Notes under the pieces: model-generated
Databases searched by the model: none
What the model was told of the DNA's origin: nothing
Seen by the model: the letters and a program-made list of their open reading frames with translations, nothing else
In this document: in pieces, positions 16,950 to 24,676 of the stretch
Layout: each line of letters opens with the position of its first letter
Numbering within the stretch: the first letter of the stretch is position 1
Assembly: GCA_017622135.1 (NCBI GenBank)
Contig: JAGARR010000020.1
Coordinates: 1 to 64,000 of the forward strand
Source: Spirochaetaceae bacterium
GTDB taxonomy: Bacteria > Spirochaetota > Spirochaetia > Treponematales > Treponemataceae
Length of the DNA stretch: 64,000 bases
Direction: 5' to 3'
Program-made: the position numbers and the translations under genes

Positions 16950-17238
16950 GCCACACCGACCTCCCCTTATTGGACCTCCTTCCCCTTCTGCGTTTACGAT
17001 TCCTTCGGGTTAGGTATCGTTTGGGAGCACTTCGATTACGAGACCCGGGAATACCTCTATAAACTGCCGGACGACAGATGGATGAGGTAGAGTGGCAAAA
17101 CTCCCCATCCCGGCAATTGAGGATGGGGAACATTTTGAGTTGCCTTTATCTACAGTGGTACGAAAAAACTGGTGCAGTCGTCGCAAGGACAGCCGCACCA
17201 CTTTAGGCTTTCAAGAGCAAGATTTAACTCCCGCAGGA
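16950..17238. other. Gap between arfB and a nuclease-like gene; possible decayed coding
   Basis: Two short stretches read as if once coding on the plus strand (ending EYLYKLPDDRWMR and beginning AKLPIPAIEDGEHFELP), with stops between them. I do not recognise a family. There is no clear terminator or promoter. Confidence 0.3.
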
Positions 17239-18225
17239 TTACAGCTCTGGCAGATACTTCTCCTTGAAGGCCTCGTAATGCGCTTTCAGTGCAGTATCAT
17301 CTGATTTCAGCAGGTCCTCAACCCAGTCATCAATGCAGATGCAGTGGATTCTTTGCTGAATCTCCGCAGGACATTTTTTCTTTGCCGACTCCACCGCTTC
17401 TTTCAAGTCCTCCCGGAATTTTGGGAACACGAAGAACACAGTATGCTGATGGGTCCCGGCATAAAGGATGTTCCGCCACAGCTGGTAATCTGCGGCAAAG
17501 GTCTCTTTGTCAATGCTTATACCATGCTTCGTCAGCCTGTCCTTGTAGATTGTCTCGAATTTCTCCTGATGCCGCTCGTCGTCCTTCATGACAGAAAAGT
17601 CTGGCTCGGAATACTTGAACTCAAAGGACAGGGTTTCCTCAGTATCGGTTGTGCAGTAGAAGTCGAACTGAGTTCTCTCGTTTTCATCCACAATCCTTTC
17701 AAAGATCTGCTTTTTAAGCCTTGTCCCACGCACTGCATCAGGACAGGATTTCTTGATATACTCCAGCAGTATGCCCCTTTCCAGCAGGGGAACCATAAAA
17801 TTGAGGCACATGGCCTGGGAGGAATTCAGATGGCCAAAGGAAGGATGCAGGGGAATTGAGTCTGCATTTTTGTTTAGGGCCTCACTGAAAGCTCCATCAA
17901 TAAGATTCCTCTTTTCCTGTCCCACAGGCAGGATGTGGGCGTACTCCTTGTTATTTGTCCACACGCCAGACACCTCAATCTTAAGGGTATCCTTCTTGTA
18001 GCCCTCCAAATGCTTCAGCAATGTAGCCCGCTTTCGGTTCCATTTCTTGTAGCGCTCAATCCAGTTGGGATTCAAATCCTCCAGCTTCAGCTCCTTCAAC
18101 TCAATCTCGTTGCCCTCAATCATGTTGGGGACATTCAGCTTGAAGTACTTGCCATCCTGCTCAACCATGTAGGAAGAGGTCTTTGTTCTTGATGCAATCT
18201 TCATCAGCACCTTGCACATTGCCAT
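17239..18225 (-). CDS. PD-(D/E)XK nuclease-like protein of unknown role
   Basis: 328 residues from ATG 18225, chosen because AAAGGAGG lies six bases before it. The region FDFYCTTDTEE followed by LSFEFKYSEPDF gives a D...ExK arrangement near residues 200-220, fitting the PD-(D/E)XK nuclease fold. The closing part is a helix-strand pattern (HTVFFVFPKF, RIHCICIDDWVEDLL). It resembles stand-alone restriction-endonuclease-like proteins, but no methyltransferase is adjacent. The role could be defence or repair. The call rests on the motif alone. Confidence 0.45.
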   Translation of the reverse strand: MAMCKVLMKIASRTKTSSYMVEQDGKYFKLNVPNMIEGNEIELKELKLEDLNPNWIERYKKWNRKRATLLKHLEGYKKDTLKIEVSGVWTNNKEYAHILPVGQEKRNLIDGAFSEALNKNADSIPLHPSFGHLNSSQAMCLNFMVPLLERGILLEYIKKSCPDAVRGTRLKKQIFERIVDENERTQFDFYCTTDTEETLSFEFKYSEPDFSVMKDDERHQEKFETIYKDRLTKHGISIDKETFAADYQLWRNILYAGTHQHTVFFVFPKFREDLKEAVESAKKKCPAEIQQRIHCICIDDWVEDLLKSDDTALKAHYEAFKEKYLPEL

Positions 18226-18350
18226 CCTTGTCCTCCTTTGACGAAAATGAAATACAATTGTGACTAGCTTGCCAAAATAGTTTTTTGACTGAAATGACTG
18301 ACTCTCACCCTGCAAGCCCTACACAATCTCCTCAGTAGAAAATCTATGAA

Positions 18351-18378
18351 TCGGGGTAGACAGATTTATCTACCCCGA
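18351..18378 (-). terminator. Hairpin downstream of the lipoprotein gene
   Basis: TCGGGGTAGA (18351-18360) and TCTACCCCGA (18369-18378) form a perfect 10-bp stem eight bases beyond the stop at 18386. The following bases in the minus direction are only moderately T-rich, so termination is likely but not certain. Confidence 0.6.
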
Positions 18379-18385
18379 CAAGACA

Positions 18386-19501
18386 CTACTCCTTCCTAAG
18401 AGCCTTCAAGACTAATTCGTACTTACCGGGACTGGTCTCCAACATACACAGCTGCCAACACAGTGTTGTATTGTACCAATACTTGCCGACATTAGTACGG
18501 AGAAAAGCCTTGACCGAATCATCAGCAGGGTAAACACGCCATCCACCATCAGTCAGGAAGTAAGAACCTGCATCGGAATCAAGCTGGAGCGAACCATCAA
18601 AGACATCACCCACCCACAGGTCATTGGGTATTGCCAACACCAACTCGGATTCAGAGTAGTTGTCCAACCTCCCATACCCTCCCATCATCATAACTGCAGT
18701 GGACTCGTTATACCTCACCTTGTCACCAAGCCCCAACTCGATGGAACCCTCAACGAAGGTGTTCTCCCCATGAGGAGAGGAGTAAGGAATCCGCTTAGGA
18801 ACTGTCCCAGAGTCCCACAAAACATTCAACTCGTCATCAGAGGATACCACATCAAATCGAATCCCTACAAGGTGACCCTTCCAAGTAGCACTGTATACAT
18901 CAACAGTCTCTCTAGGGGAATCATAATCTTTACGATAATCTCTACGACCAATATATTCACCCTCAACCAGTTCAAACTGAACCAGCGCAGTAATCAGCAC
19001 CGGAGCATTGCTCTCATTCCTCCACTCACGTGCAAACGACTCACTAGTCTGTACCGTAACACTATCAACGAGAGGCGTAACCTCATCAGCCGATATGTAT
19101 TTCAAATAATTCAAGTAACCGTCATCATCCATAGCATAAGTACCGTCGGATTCCAGAGCGAAGACAATCAGACCCAGACCAGTGCCATCAAGGCTTCCAC
19201 CTGCAGAAGAGAGTGCCTCCACACCCTTCAGCAGATTTTCTGTAAAGTCCCCCTGACCATAAACCACAGGCAGCTCGTCAACTTTTCCCATGAGAGAGTA
19301 CTCCGGCCACCTATCAACAACGTAATCTTCCCAGTTCCCGGGTAGGCTGCTTCCCCCATCCCACAAGCTACCCGCATACCACACCTTGCGTACGTCAGTG
19401 GTGATGTTCTCTGTAGATAGACAGCCAGTAACCAACAGGCTAAAACCCACCACCAGCACAAGGCCCACCTTGCAAAAACCCGCATTCAGCTTACAAGCCA
19501 T
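18386..19501 (-). CDS. Hypothetical lipoprotein
   Basis: 371 residues. A signal peptide ends in the lipobox LLVTGC (Cys27), so the mature protein should be lipid-anchored. The rest is mainly beta-strand-like, rich in Tyr, Asp, Gly and Ser, with segments such as GSLWDGGSSLPGNWEDY and FLTDGGWRVYPADDSVKAF. I recognise no family. It stands alone, with a hairpin after the stop and a region of nested inverted repeats before the start. Confidence 0.7.
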   Translation of the reverse strand: MACKLNAGFCKVGLVLVVGFSLLVTGCLSTENITTDVRKVWYAGSLWDGGSSLPGNWEDYVVDRWPEYSLMGKVDELPVVYGQGDFTENLLKGVEALSSAGGSLDGTGLGLIVFALESDGTYAMDDDGYLNYLKYISADEVTPLVDSVTVQTSESFAREWRNESNAPVLITALVQFELVEGEYIGRRDYRKDYDSPRETVDVYSATWKGHLVGIRFDVVSSDDELNVLWDSGTVPKRIPYSSPHGENTFVEGSIELGLGDKVRYNESTAVMMMGGYGRLDNYSESELVLAIPNDLWVGDVFDGSLQLDSDAGSYFLTDGGWRVYPADDSVKAFLRTNVGKYWYNTTLCWQLCMLETSPGKYELVLKALRKE

Positions 19502-19562
19502 AATCCATATCCTCCATAATTCGATTTTGCACTGGAGAGAAGGCGCATCTTCTCCCCCAAGA

Positions 19563-19670
19563 TTGACCTTCGGGAAGCTAACTGGTATCCTATAGTCGCT
19601 ACACAGAGGACGACAGATGACTCACCCGAAGGTCAAAATCAAATATGTTCTTTACTCATATTTGATTTTG
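19563..19670. promoter_or_regulatory. Nested inverted repeats between divergent genes
   Basis: A 12-bp arm TTGACCTTCGGG (19563-19574) pairs with CCCGAAGGTCAA (19625-19636). A perfect 14-bp arm CAAAATCAAATATG (19634-19647) pairs with CATATTTGATTTTG (19657-19670) around a 9-base loop. The two structures share three bases and cannot fully form together. They lie between the lipoprotein (minus) and the 19735 gene (plus). Confidence 0.8.
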
Positions 19671-19688
19671 TGATATGTATACCATGGT

Positions 19689-19717
19689 TTGATTCATTTG
19701 TCAACAACGATTAGAAT
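19689..19717 (+). promoter_or_regulatory. Promoter of the 19735 gene
   Basis: TTGATT (19689-19694) and TAGAAT (19712-19717), 17-base spacer, 17 bases before the ATG. Confidence 0.65.
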
Positions 19718-19734
19718 TTTTGCAGGTGGAGACG

Positions 19735-20178
19735 ATGAAGGCCATGGACATGACCCAGGAAGAATTGCAGCTACGTATAGAAGAGGGAATAAGCCGGCGG
19801 TATTCCCAGTTCGAGGGGCTTATCAACGGAGAGGAATTCCGCCCCTTCCGGGAGCTGTGCATGGAGATGGCCTCCAATCCTGAGCTTTTGGGACACGTGA
19901 AATTCTGCAACGACCTCTTCCACATCCCCCCGGTCAAGACCTTCCTGCTGTACTACCGGGAGCGGCTCCAGCCACTGGTGGACAGCAGCCTGCGGGCACT
20001 CAGCGGGGAGGACATGGAAAACAGGACCAGGATGCTCAAGCGTTCCATGGGAGCCTTCTGGGGAGCCGTCTTTAAAGGAGCCCTGGGCTACCAGACCTCC
20101 CAGACCGTCACCGTCTCCCTAAAAGACCCCCTCCCTGTCTCCACTGCCAGCTACTTTGTCCTGACTGCGGAGGGGTGA
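19735..20178 (+). CDS. Hypothetical protein
   Basis: 147 residues from ATG 19735, preceded by a GGTGGAG site. It is mostly helical, without signal peptide or membrane segment. Features are EELQLRIEEGISRRYSQFE, a FRPFRELCMEMASNPELL helix, HVKFCNDLFHIPPVKTFLLYY, and a hydrophobic GAFWGAVFKGALGY stretch near the end. I recognise no family. It has its own promoter and is followed by the first of the promoter repeats. Confidence 0.6.
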   Translation: MKAMDMTQEELQLRIEEGISRRYSQFEGLINGEEFRPFRELCMEMASNPELLGHVKFCNDLFHIPPVKTFLLYYRERLQPLVDSSLRALSGEDMENRTRMLKRSMGAFWGAVFKGALGYQTSQTVTVSLKDPLPVSTASYFVLTAEG

Positions 20179-20190
20179 GGGGCGATTCCA

Positions 20191-20239
20191 CCCCGCCATT
20201 GCCAGCCGGAGCCGTTCCCGCTATACTGGTTGCAGGAGG
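20191..20239 (+). promoter_or_regulatory. Repeated promoter module P1
   Basis: TTGCCA (20199-20204) and TATACT (20222-20227) with a 17-base spacer. All 49 bases, including the AGGAGG ribosome site, recur without change at 20761-20809. It serves the first YafQ-type pair. Confidence 0.85.
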
Positions 20240-20244
20240 TGCCC

Positions 20245-20466
20245 ATGACCCTTGTGATACAAAATGCCGACCAGAATTTGTTGGCTATGCTCAATGCAAT
20301 CAACAGGATGCGGCCGCAACCATACACCTATTTTCAGGACGATGACTTTTCCGACGAGTTCATTGCTTCCATCAGGGAGGGTGAGGCGGAGCTCTCGCAA
20401 CAAAAAACAAATGGCACCCTAGAAACCTTTTCCTCCGCCAAAGATGCCTTTGCCTGCATTGTATGA
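20245..20466 (+). CDS. Probable antitoxin of unknown family (partner of YafQ-like toxin)
   Basis: 73 residues from ATG 20245; the AGGAGG of the promoter module lies five bases before it. The last bases overlap the toxin start by ATGA. The sequence has a short helical N-terminus (NADQNLLAMLNAINRMRPQPY), an acidic middle (FQDDDFSDEFIASIREGEAEL) and a C-terminal FSSAKDAFACIV. It does not look like DinJ/RelB, Phd or a ribbon-helix-helix protein. Position and coupling make it the antitoxin; the family is unassigned. Confidence 0.6.
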   Translation: MTLVIQNADQNLLAMLNAINRMRPQPYTYFQDDDFSDEFIASIREGEAELSQQKTNGTLETFSSAKDAFACIV

Positions 20467-20732
20467 AATACAAAATTTTCCTTACTACTCGGTTCAAAAA
20501 GGATGCCAAAAAGCTTTCAGAGCAAGACAGACAAGCCACTATCGAAATAATTGACCGCTTGGCAGCCGGGGAAACACTTGAGCCAAAATACAAGGACCAC
20601 CCATTGACCGGAAAACTAAAAGGCTATCGTGACTGCCACGTCAAACCAGATTTGGTGCTCATCTACAAAATCGAGGATGACATCCTGCTCCTTTCCGCCT
20701 ATCGAATCAGCTCCCATTCAAATCTGTTCTAA
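20463..20732 (+). CDS. YafQ-family mRNA interferase toxin (first copy)
   Basis: 89 residues of the RelE/YafQ fold: KIFLTTRFKKDAKKL, then a helix, then KYKDHPLTGKLKGYRDCHV, PDLVLIYKI and a C-terminal SAYRISSHSNLF. The HPL...H...D...H pattern holds the residues YafQ uses for ribosome-dependent mRNA cleavage. It overlaps its antitoxin by four bases. The second YafQ at 21194 shares KYKDHPLTG, KGYR(D/E)CH and a PD-LIY segment, so the two are relatives with different antitoxins. Confidence 0.85.
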   Translation: MKYKIFLTTRFKKDAKKLSEQDRQATIEIIDRLAAGETLEPKYKDHPLTGKLKGYRDCHVKPDLVLIYKIEDDILLLSAYRISSHSNLF

Positions 20733-20745
20733 GGCGTTCATCCCC

Positions 20746-20809
20746 ATCCCAGCACCAAGCCCCCGCCATTGCCAGCCGGAGCCGTTCCCGCTATACTGGT
20801 TGCAGGAGG
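20746..20809 (+). promoter_or_regulatory. Repeated promoter module P2
   Basis: TTGCCA (20769-20774) and TATACT (20792-20797), 17-base spacer. It is identical to P1 over 49 bases. Its upstream part (CCAGCACCAAGCCCCC) matches P3 at 21478-21493, and both follow a yafQ stop codon. Confidence 0.85.
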
Positions 20810-20849
20810 ATGTACACCCCGTTCAATCCGAAATATCCAAGGCGATTTA

Positions 20850-20878
20850 TTGACTATGCACAAACAGTGCAGTACAAT
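20850..20878 (+). promoter_or_regulatory. dinJ-yafQ promoter with operator palindrome
   Basis: TTGACT (20850-20855) and TACAAT (20873-20878) with a 17-base spacer. TGCAC (20857-20861) and GTGCA (20867-20871) form a palindrome inside the spacer. DinJ-YafQ complexes repress their own promoters, and this is where such an operator would lie. Confidence 0.65.
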
Positions 20879-20909
20879 GACAGTATAAATCAGTGCAAGG
20901 ATTTGAACT

Positions 20910-21197
20910 ATGGCAACATCGAATATTACCATCAGAATGGATTCGGAGCTCAAAAGACAGGGCGAGGAGCTCTTTGAGGCTTTGGGTCTCTCCATGACGG
21001 CCGCCATCACTGCCTTTGTAAAACAGGCAGTTCGGGAGCAGGCCATTCCTTTTAGGCTCTCCAGAAACACGCCCGCCCCCAGCCCCAACCCCTTGACAAT
21101 CCAGGCGTTCCAAGAGATTGAGGAGATGAAGAAAAGTCCGCAAGACTACAAGTCATATAAGGATGCCCAAGAGCTGTTCCAAGAGATTCTTGCATGA
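20910..21197 (+). CDS. dinJ: DinJ/RelB-family antitoxin
   Basis: 95 residues. The N-terminus is a ribbon-helix-helix DNA-binding unit: NITIRMDSELKRQGEELFEA, then LGLSMTAAITAFVKQAVREQ. The C-terminal part (IQAFQEIEEMKKSP...DAQELFQEIL) is the toxin-binding extension. It should neutralise the YafQ encoded directly after it (ATGA overlap) and repress its own promoter. Confidence 0.88.
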   Translation: MATSNITIRMDSELKRQGEELFEALGLSMTAAITAFVKQAVREQAIPFRLSRNTPAPSPNPLTIQAFQEIEEMKKSPQDYKSYKDAQELFQEILA

Positions 21198-21469
21198 AAT
21201 ATGAGATAAAGGTCTCCAACACCTTCAAAAAAGATGTACGGCTTGCCCAAAAACGGAATCTCGACCTCTCCCAGCTTGGCAAAGTCATCGATTTGCTGGC
21301 AGCAGGCCAACCGCTCCCCCGCAAATATAAAGACCACCCACTGACGGGGAACTACAAGGGGTACCGTGAGTGCCACATACAACCAGACTGGCTGCTCATC
21401 TATCAATATCACCACGAGGGCCTGTACCTCTATTTGACCCGCACCGGCTCACACTCTGACCTGTTCTAG
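21194..21469 (+). CDS. yafQ: YafQ-family mRNA interferase toxin (second copy)
   Basis: 91 residues. YEIKVSNTFKKDVRLAQKR, then KYKDHPLTGNYKGYRECHI, PDWLLIYQY and TRTGSHSDLF follow the YafQ pattern, with the catalytic histidines and aspartate in place. It is translationally coupled to dinJ. The stop is followed by promoter repeat P3, which appears to belong to gltX. Confidence 0.9.
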   Translation: MKYEIKVSNTFKKDVRLAQKRNLDLSQLGKVIDLLAAGQPLPRKYKDHPLTGNYKGYRECHIQPDWLLIYQYHHEGLYLYLTRTGSHSDLF

Positions 21470-21470
21470 T

Positions 21471-21526
21471 CCCCACCCCAGCACCAAGCCCCCGCCATTG
21501 CCAGCCGTGGCTGTTCCCGCTATACT
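21471..21526 (+). promoter_or_regulatory. Repeated promoter module P3, in front of gltX
   Basis: TTGCCA (21498-21503) and TATACT (21521-21526), 17-base spacer. It matches P2 with three changes in the spacer (CCGTGGCTGTTC for CCGGAGCCGTTC). After the -10 box the sequence differs. It is the likely original gltX promoter from which P1 and P2 derive. Confidence 0.8.
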
Positions 21527-21594
21527 GTAAGGAAGAGTTGACTTCATTTTCAGAATTCAGCCTGAAATATCTATGATTTACTGAGGAGTTTCCT

Positions 21595-23151
21595 GTGGAA
21601 GTTCGTGTTCGTTACGCTCCCTCCCCGACGGGGATGCAGCATATCGGTGGGGTGCGCACCGCCCTGTTCAACTATCTTTTTGCCCGTGCCAATGGCGGCA
21701 AGTTCATCCTGCGGCTGGAGGACACCGACCGCACCCGCTACGGAGAGGAATACGTCCAGAACCTCTACGACACCATGGCCTGGCTGGGCATTGAGTGGGA
21801 CGAGGGCGGCGAAAAGGGCGGCGAATACGGCCCCTACGTCCAGTCGGAGCGCTTCGACCTGTACAAGAAGTACGCCCAGGAGCTGGTGGAAAAAGGCCAG
21901 GCCTACTACTGCTTCTGCGATGCCGAGCGGCTGGACAGAATCCGCTCCATCCAGACCATGAACAAGATGCCCCCCGGATACGACCGCAACTGCCGCCACC
22001 TTACCCCGGAGGAGATTCAGGCCAACCTTGACTCCGGCAAGCCCTACGTCATCCGGCTCAAGGTGCCCATGGAGGGAGTCACCCGGTTCAAGGACGCCTT
22101 GCTGGGAGACATCGAGTGGAAGAACGAGGACATCAACCCCGACCCCGTGCTGCTGAAAAGCGACGGCTTCCCCACCTACCACCTGGCCAACATCGTGGAC
22201 GACCACTTCATGAAGATTACCCACGTGATGCGGGCCCAGGAATGGATTCCCTCCACCCCCCTCCACGTGCTGATGTACCAGGCCTTCGGCTGGGAGCCGC
22301 CCCAGTTCTGCCACCTTCCCATGGTTATGGGACAGGACGGCCAGAAGCTTTCCAAGCGCCACGGCGCCACCAGTGTCAACGAGTTCCGGGCCAGGGGCTA
22401 CCTTCCCAAGGCCCTCATCAACTACGTGGCCATGCTGGGCTGCTCCTATCAGGACGGCCGTGACATCTACGATCTGGCGGACTTCGAGCAGCTGTTCAAG
22501 GTGGAGCACCTGAACAAGGCTCCCGCCGTCTTCGACTACAAGAAGCTGGAATGGTTCAACGGGCAGTACATGCGTACCATGAGCGACCAGGAGCTCTACG
22601 AGGCCACGCTTCCCTTCATCACCGGCACTGGGGATGCCGCCCTGCCTGTCAATGCCAGCGACCAGTTCCCCGCCCCCAAGGTGGGCCCGGCAGTGTCCGG
22701 GGTGAGCCTGAACGAGGCCGGGGAGCCTGTGGCGGCGGGACTTTCCCCCCAGGAGACAAGAGAAAAGCTGATGCAGCTGATGCCCCTCATCAAGGAGCGG
22801 CTCCACTTCCTCTGCGATGCCGCCGAGATGGTCCGCTTCCTCTTTACAGAACCCGCCGTTCCTCCCGTGGAGCAGATTGTCCCTAAAAAGCTGGACGCCG
22901 CCAAGACAAAGGAGGTGCTGGAGGCCAGCAAGGAGTTCATCGCCGCCCTTGCCACCATGGAAGAGGAGGAAGCTGACACCCTGGCCCGCCAGATTGCAGA
23001 GCGGCTGGGAGTCAAGCTGGGGGACTTTATGATGCCCATCCGCATGGCCGTCACCGGCAGCCGGGTAAGTCCCCCGCTGGTAGGCTCCATCAAGATTCTG
23101 GGAATAAAAAAGGCCCTGGAGCGCACCGACAGAACCCTGGCCACATTCTAG
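21595..23151 (+). CDS. gltX: Glutamyl-tRNA synthetase
   Basis: 518 residues from GTG 21595, with GAGGAG seven bases before it. The protein begins directly with the class I opening RYAPSPTGMQHIGGVRTALF (HIGH motif as HIGG). The KMSKS-type loop is KLSKRHGATS near residue 253. Length and C-terminal helical anticodon-binding part (about 330-518) are normal. The 5' leader from the P3 promoter is about 60 bases. Two toxin-antitoxin pairs with copies of this promoter lie just upstream. Confidence 0.95.
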   Translation: MEVRVRYAPSPTGMQHIGGVRTALFNYLFARANGGKFILRLEDTDRTRYGEEYVQNLYDTMAWLGIEWDEGGEKGGEYGPYVQSERFDLYKKYAQELVEKGQAYYCFCDAERLDRIRSIQTMNKMPPGYDRNCRHLTPEEIQANLDSGKPYVIRLKVPMEGVTRFKDALLGDIEWKNEDINPDPVLLKSDGFPTYHLANIVDDHFMKITHVMRAQEWIPSTPLHVLMYQAFGWEPPQFCHLPMVMGQDGQKLSKRHGATSVNEFRARGYLPKALINYVAMLGCSYQDGRDIYDLADFEQLFKVEHLNKAPAVFDYKKLEWFNGQYMRTMSDQELYEATLPFITGTGDAALPVNASDQFPAPKVGPAVSGVSLNEAGEPVAAGLSPQETREKLMQLMPLIKERLHFLCDAAEMVRFLFTEPAVPPVEQIVPKKLDAAKTKEVLEASKEFIAALATMEEEEADTLARQIAERLGVKLGDFMMPIRMAVTGSRVSPPLVGSIKILGIKKALERTDRTLATF

Positions 23152-23159
23152 TTTGATGA

Positions 23160-23190
23160 AAGGAGTTGGTTCCACACCAGCTCCTTTTTT
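23160..23190 (+). terminator. gltX terminator
   Basis: AAGGAGTTGGT (23160-23170) pairs with ACCAGCTCCTT (23176-23186) with one G-U pair, followed by a T run to 23190. Confidence 0.85.
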
Positions 23191-23279
23191 CACCCCTCGG
23201 AGGAAAGCCATGCGCAGAATGGGTGATTTCTCTGAACAGGATACTATTTCTCGGAGTTGGGTTTATAGTGACTCTTCCA

Positions 23280-23308
23280 TTGACAGCTGCCTTTCGGAGT
23301 AGTACTAT
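23280..23308 (+). promoter_or_regulatory. Promoter of the GNAT toxin-antitoxin pair
   Basis: TTGACA (23280-23285) and TACTAT (23303-23308) with a 17-base spacer, 18 bases before the ATG at 23327. GGGGAGG lies between as ribosome site. Confidence 0.7.
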
Positions 23309-23326
23309 GATAGGGGAGGTTGCTGC

Positions 23327-23524
23327 ATGAGAACACATAGTTTTGAGCAGAACATCACTTTGATGCCCGACGGCCCTACAAAAGCCCTCTACCTTAAAAT
23401 TATCAACACGCCGCAAACAGATTTCCAGGCGATGACGGCAGCATCAGAAGAATATACAAGGATTCGACTTTCTCACATGACAGAAAAGGAACGAGAGGAA
23501 TATCTTCTTGCTGCTCAAAATTAA
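23327..23524 (+). CDS. Small protein upstream of GNAT protein, probable antitoxin
   Basis: 65 residues with a good ribosome site (GGGGAGG). It is acidic and helical toward the C-terminus (MTEKEREEYLLAAQN). The gene overlaps the GNAT gene by 17 bases, and both run from one promoter. It is not a DUF1778-type ribbon-helix-helix antitoxin as found with TacT or AtaT. The antitoxin role is inferred from position only. Confidence 0.5.
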   Translation: MRTHSFEQNITLMPDGPTKALYLKIINTPQTDFQAMTAASEEYTRIRLSHMTEKEREEYLLAAQN

Positions 23525-24080
23525 CCATCCCTTTTTCACCTACGAACATCTACTAGATTCCCCTGAAAACCTCACAGAAATAAAGAATTTTTTGGTGACA
23601 GAGGAAAATGGCTTGGGATTGGAATATTATCTCAAAGAAACGGCCGCCGTCGAAGAGCAAGCCCAGATGAACAAGACCTATCTTGTAAAGGACAAGGTGA
23701 CAAAAGAAATTGTTGGCTACTTTTCTCTACGGACTGGACTCTTTACCCTGACAACAGAAGAAGATGATTCCTTTGACGCCATTCCTGCTATAGAATTGTC
23801 AAATTTTGCAATCAATGGGCTGTATCGGAGGAACCATCCTGAAACCATATATCTCGGCCGCACGCTATTCAGCCAATTCATTGTTCCTATTATTATGCAC
23901 ATCAAGTCATTTGTGGCAGTACGAGCATTATATATTTATGCTCTACCAGAAGATAAGCTGATTCAACACTATTCCTCCATGGGGTTTCATCGGCTTTCAC
24001 CAGAGGAGGAAGCCTTTGTACATAACCATGTGAAACCTCGATATGATAAGGGCTGCATTTTCATGTATCAAATCATATAA
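23508..24080 (+). CDS. GNAT-family N-acetyltransferase, probable toxin
   Basis: 190 residues from TTG 23508; GAGAGGAA lies about 10 bases upstream inside the preceding gene. The GNAT core shows KTYLVKDKVTKEIVGYFSLR, AIELSNFAIN, a LGRTLFSQFIVPIIMH helix and the end strand YIYALPEDKLIQHYSSMGF. Similar proteins in TA operons acetylate aminoacyl-tRNAs. The (Q/R)xxGxG/A acetyl-CoA loop is not clear (YLGRTLF sits in its place), so activity is uncertain. It is linked to the small gene before it. Confidence 0.6.
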   Translation: MLLKINHPFFTYEHLLDSPENLTEIKNFLVTEENGLGLEYYLKETAAVEEQAQMNKTYLVKDKVTKEIVGYFSLRTGLFTLTTEEDDSFDAIPAIELSNFAINGLYRRNHPETIYLGRTLFSQFIVPIIMHIKSFVAVRALYIYALPEDKLIQHYSSMGFHRLSPEEEAFVHNHVKPRYDKGCIFMYQII

Positions 24081-24099
24081 TTTCTAGTACAGGAAAGCC

Positions 24100-24666
24100 A
24101 TGAGACGGAAGGACCGGGAAATCACCGACAAGCAGAAGATTGACGAAATCATCCGGGGCTGCCACTGCTGCAGGCTGGGCTTTTGTGACCAGGGGGAGGT
24201 CTACATCGTGCCGCTGAACTTTGGCTTTGTGGCCACGGAAACTGGCGACACCTTCTATTTCCACGGGGCCAAGGCTGGGCGGAAGTACCAGCTGCTGCAA
24301 GCCAGTCCCATGGTAAGCTTTGAGCTGGACCGGGAGTACTGGCTTACCGGCGGTGAGGTGGCCTGCGACTACGCCTGCCATTTCCAGAGCGTCATGGGAC
24401 GGGGACGGGCCTCCATCATCACGGAAGAGACCGAAAAGCTGGCTGCCCTGAAGGCCCTCATGGACCAGGCAGTGGCTCATCACTACGCAAATCCATCCGC
24501 CCACCTCAAGCATTCGGAGCAGTCCCCAAGGGAACCCAAGTCCCCCGCCAAGCCCGACTCCATCCATCCCGTGGGAACTGAGTGGAGCTTCCAGCCGAAA
24601 ATGCTGGCCGCCACCTGCGTGTTCAAGGTGGAGATTGAGGAGCTTTCCTGCAAGGAGCATGAGTGA
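24100..24666 (+). CDS. NimA-like pyridoxamine 5'-phosphate oxidase-family flavoprotein
   Basis: 188 residues. The opening MRRKDREITDKQKIDEII, then CRLGFCDQGEVYIVPLNFGF, DTFYFHGAKAGRKYQLL and CHFQSVMGRGRASIITE match the NimA-like subgroup of the split-barrel family, which binds FMN or haem. Members occur in many anaerobes and are sometimes linked to nitroimidazole reduction; substrate here is unknown. The middle insert with SPREPKSPAKPDS is a flexible loop. The RBS-start sequence AGGAAAGCCATG is repeated at 23201-23212, on the other side of the GNAT pair. Confidence 0.8.
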   Translation: MRRKDREITDKQKIDEIIRGCHCCRLGFCDQGEVYIVPLNFGFVATETGDTFYFHGAKAGRKYQLLQASPMVSFELDREYWLTGGEVACDYACHFQSVMGRGRASIITEETEKLAALKALMDQAVAHHYANPSAHLKHSEQSPREPKSPAKPDSIHPVGTEWSFQPKMLAATCVFKVEIEELSCKEHE

Positions 24667-24676
24667 GGCCGCCCCA

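Noticed and set aside
20810..20977. Small ORF beginning right after the P2 promoter repeat
   Set aside because: The ATG directly abuts the AGGAGG with no spacing, and the frame overlaps the dinJ operator and gene. Likely a by-product of the duplicated promoter.
21571..23211. 546-codon open frame antisense to gltX
   Set aside because: Same effect of codon bias opposite a certain gene; no ribosome site and no recognisable domain.
23210..23304. Small ORF (MRRMGDF...) between gltX and the GNAT pair
   Set aside because: It has a ribosome-like site, but this is the duplicated RBS-start sequence of the NimA-like gene. The text resembles nothing and runs through the promoter of the GNAT pair.
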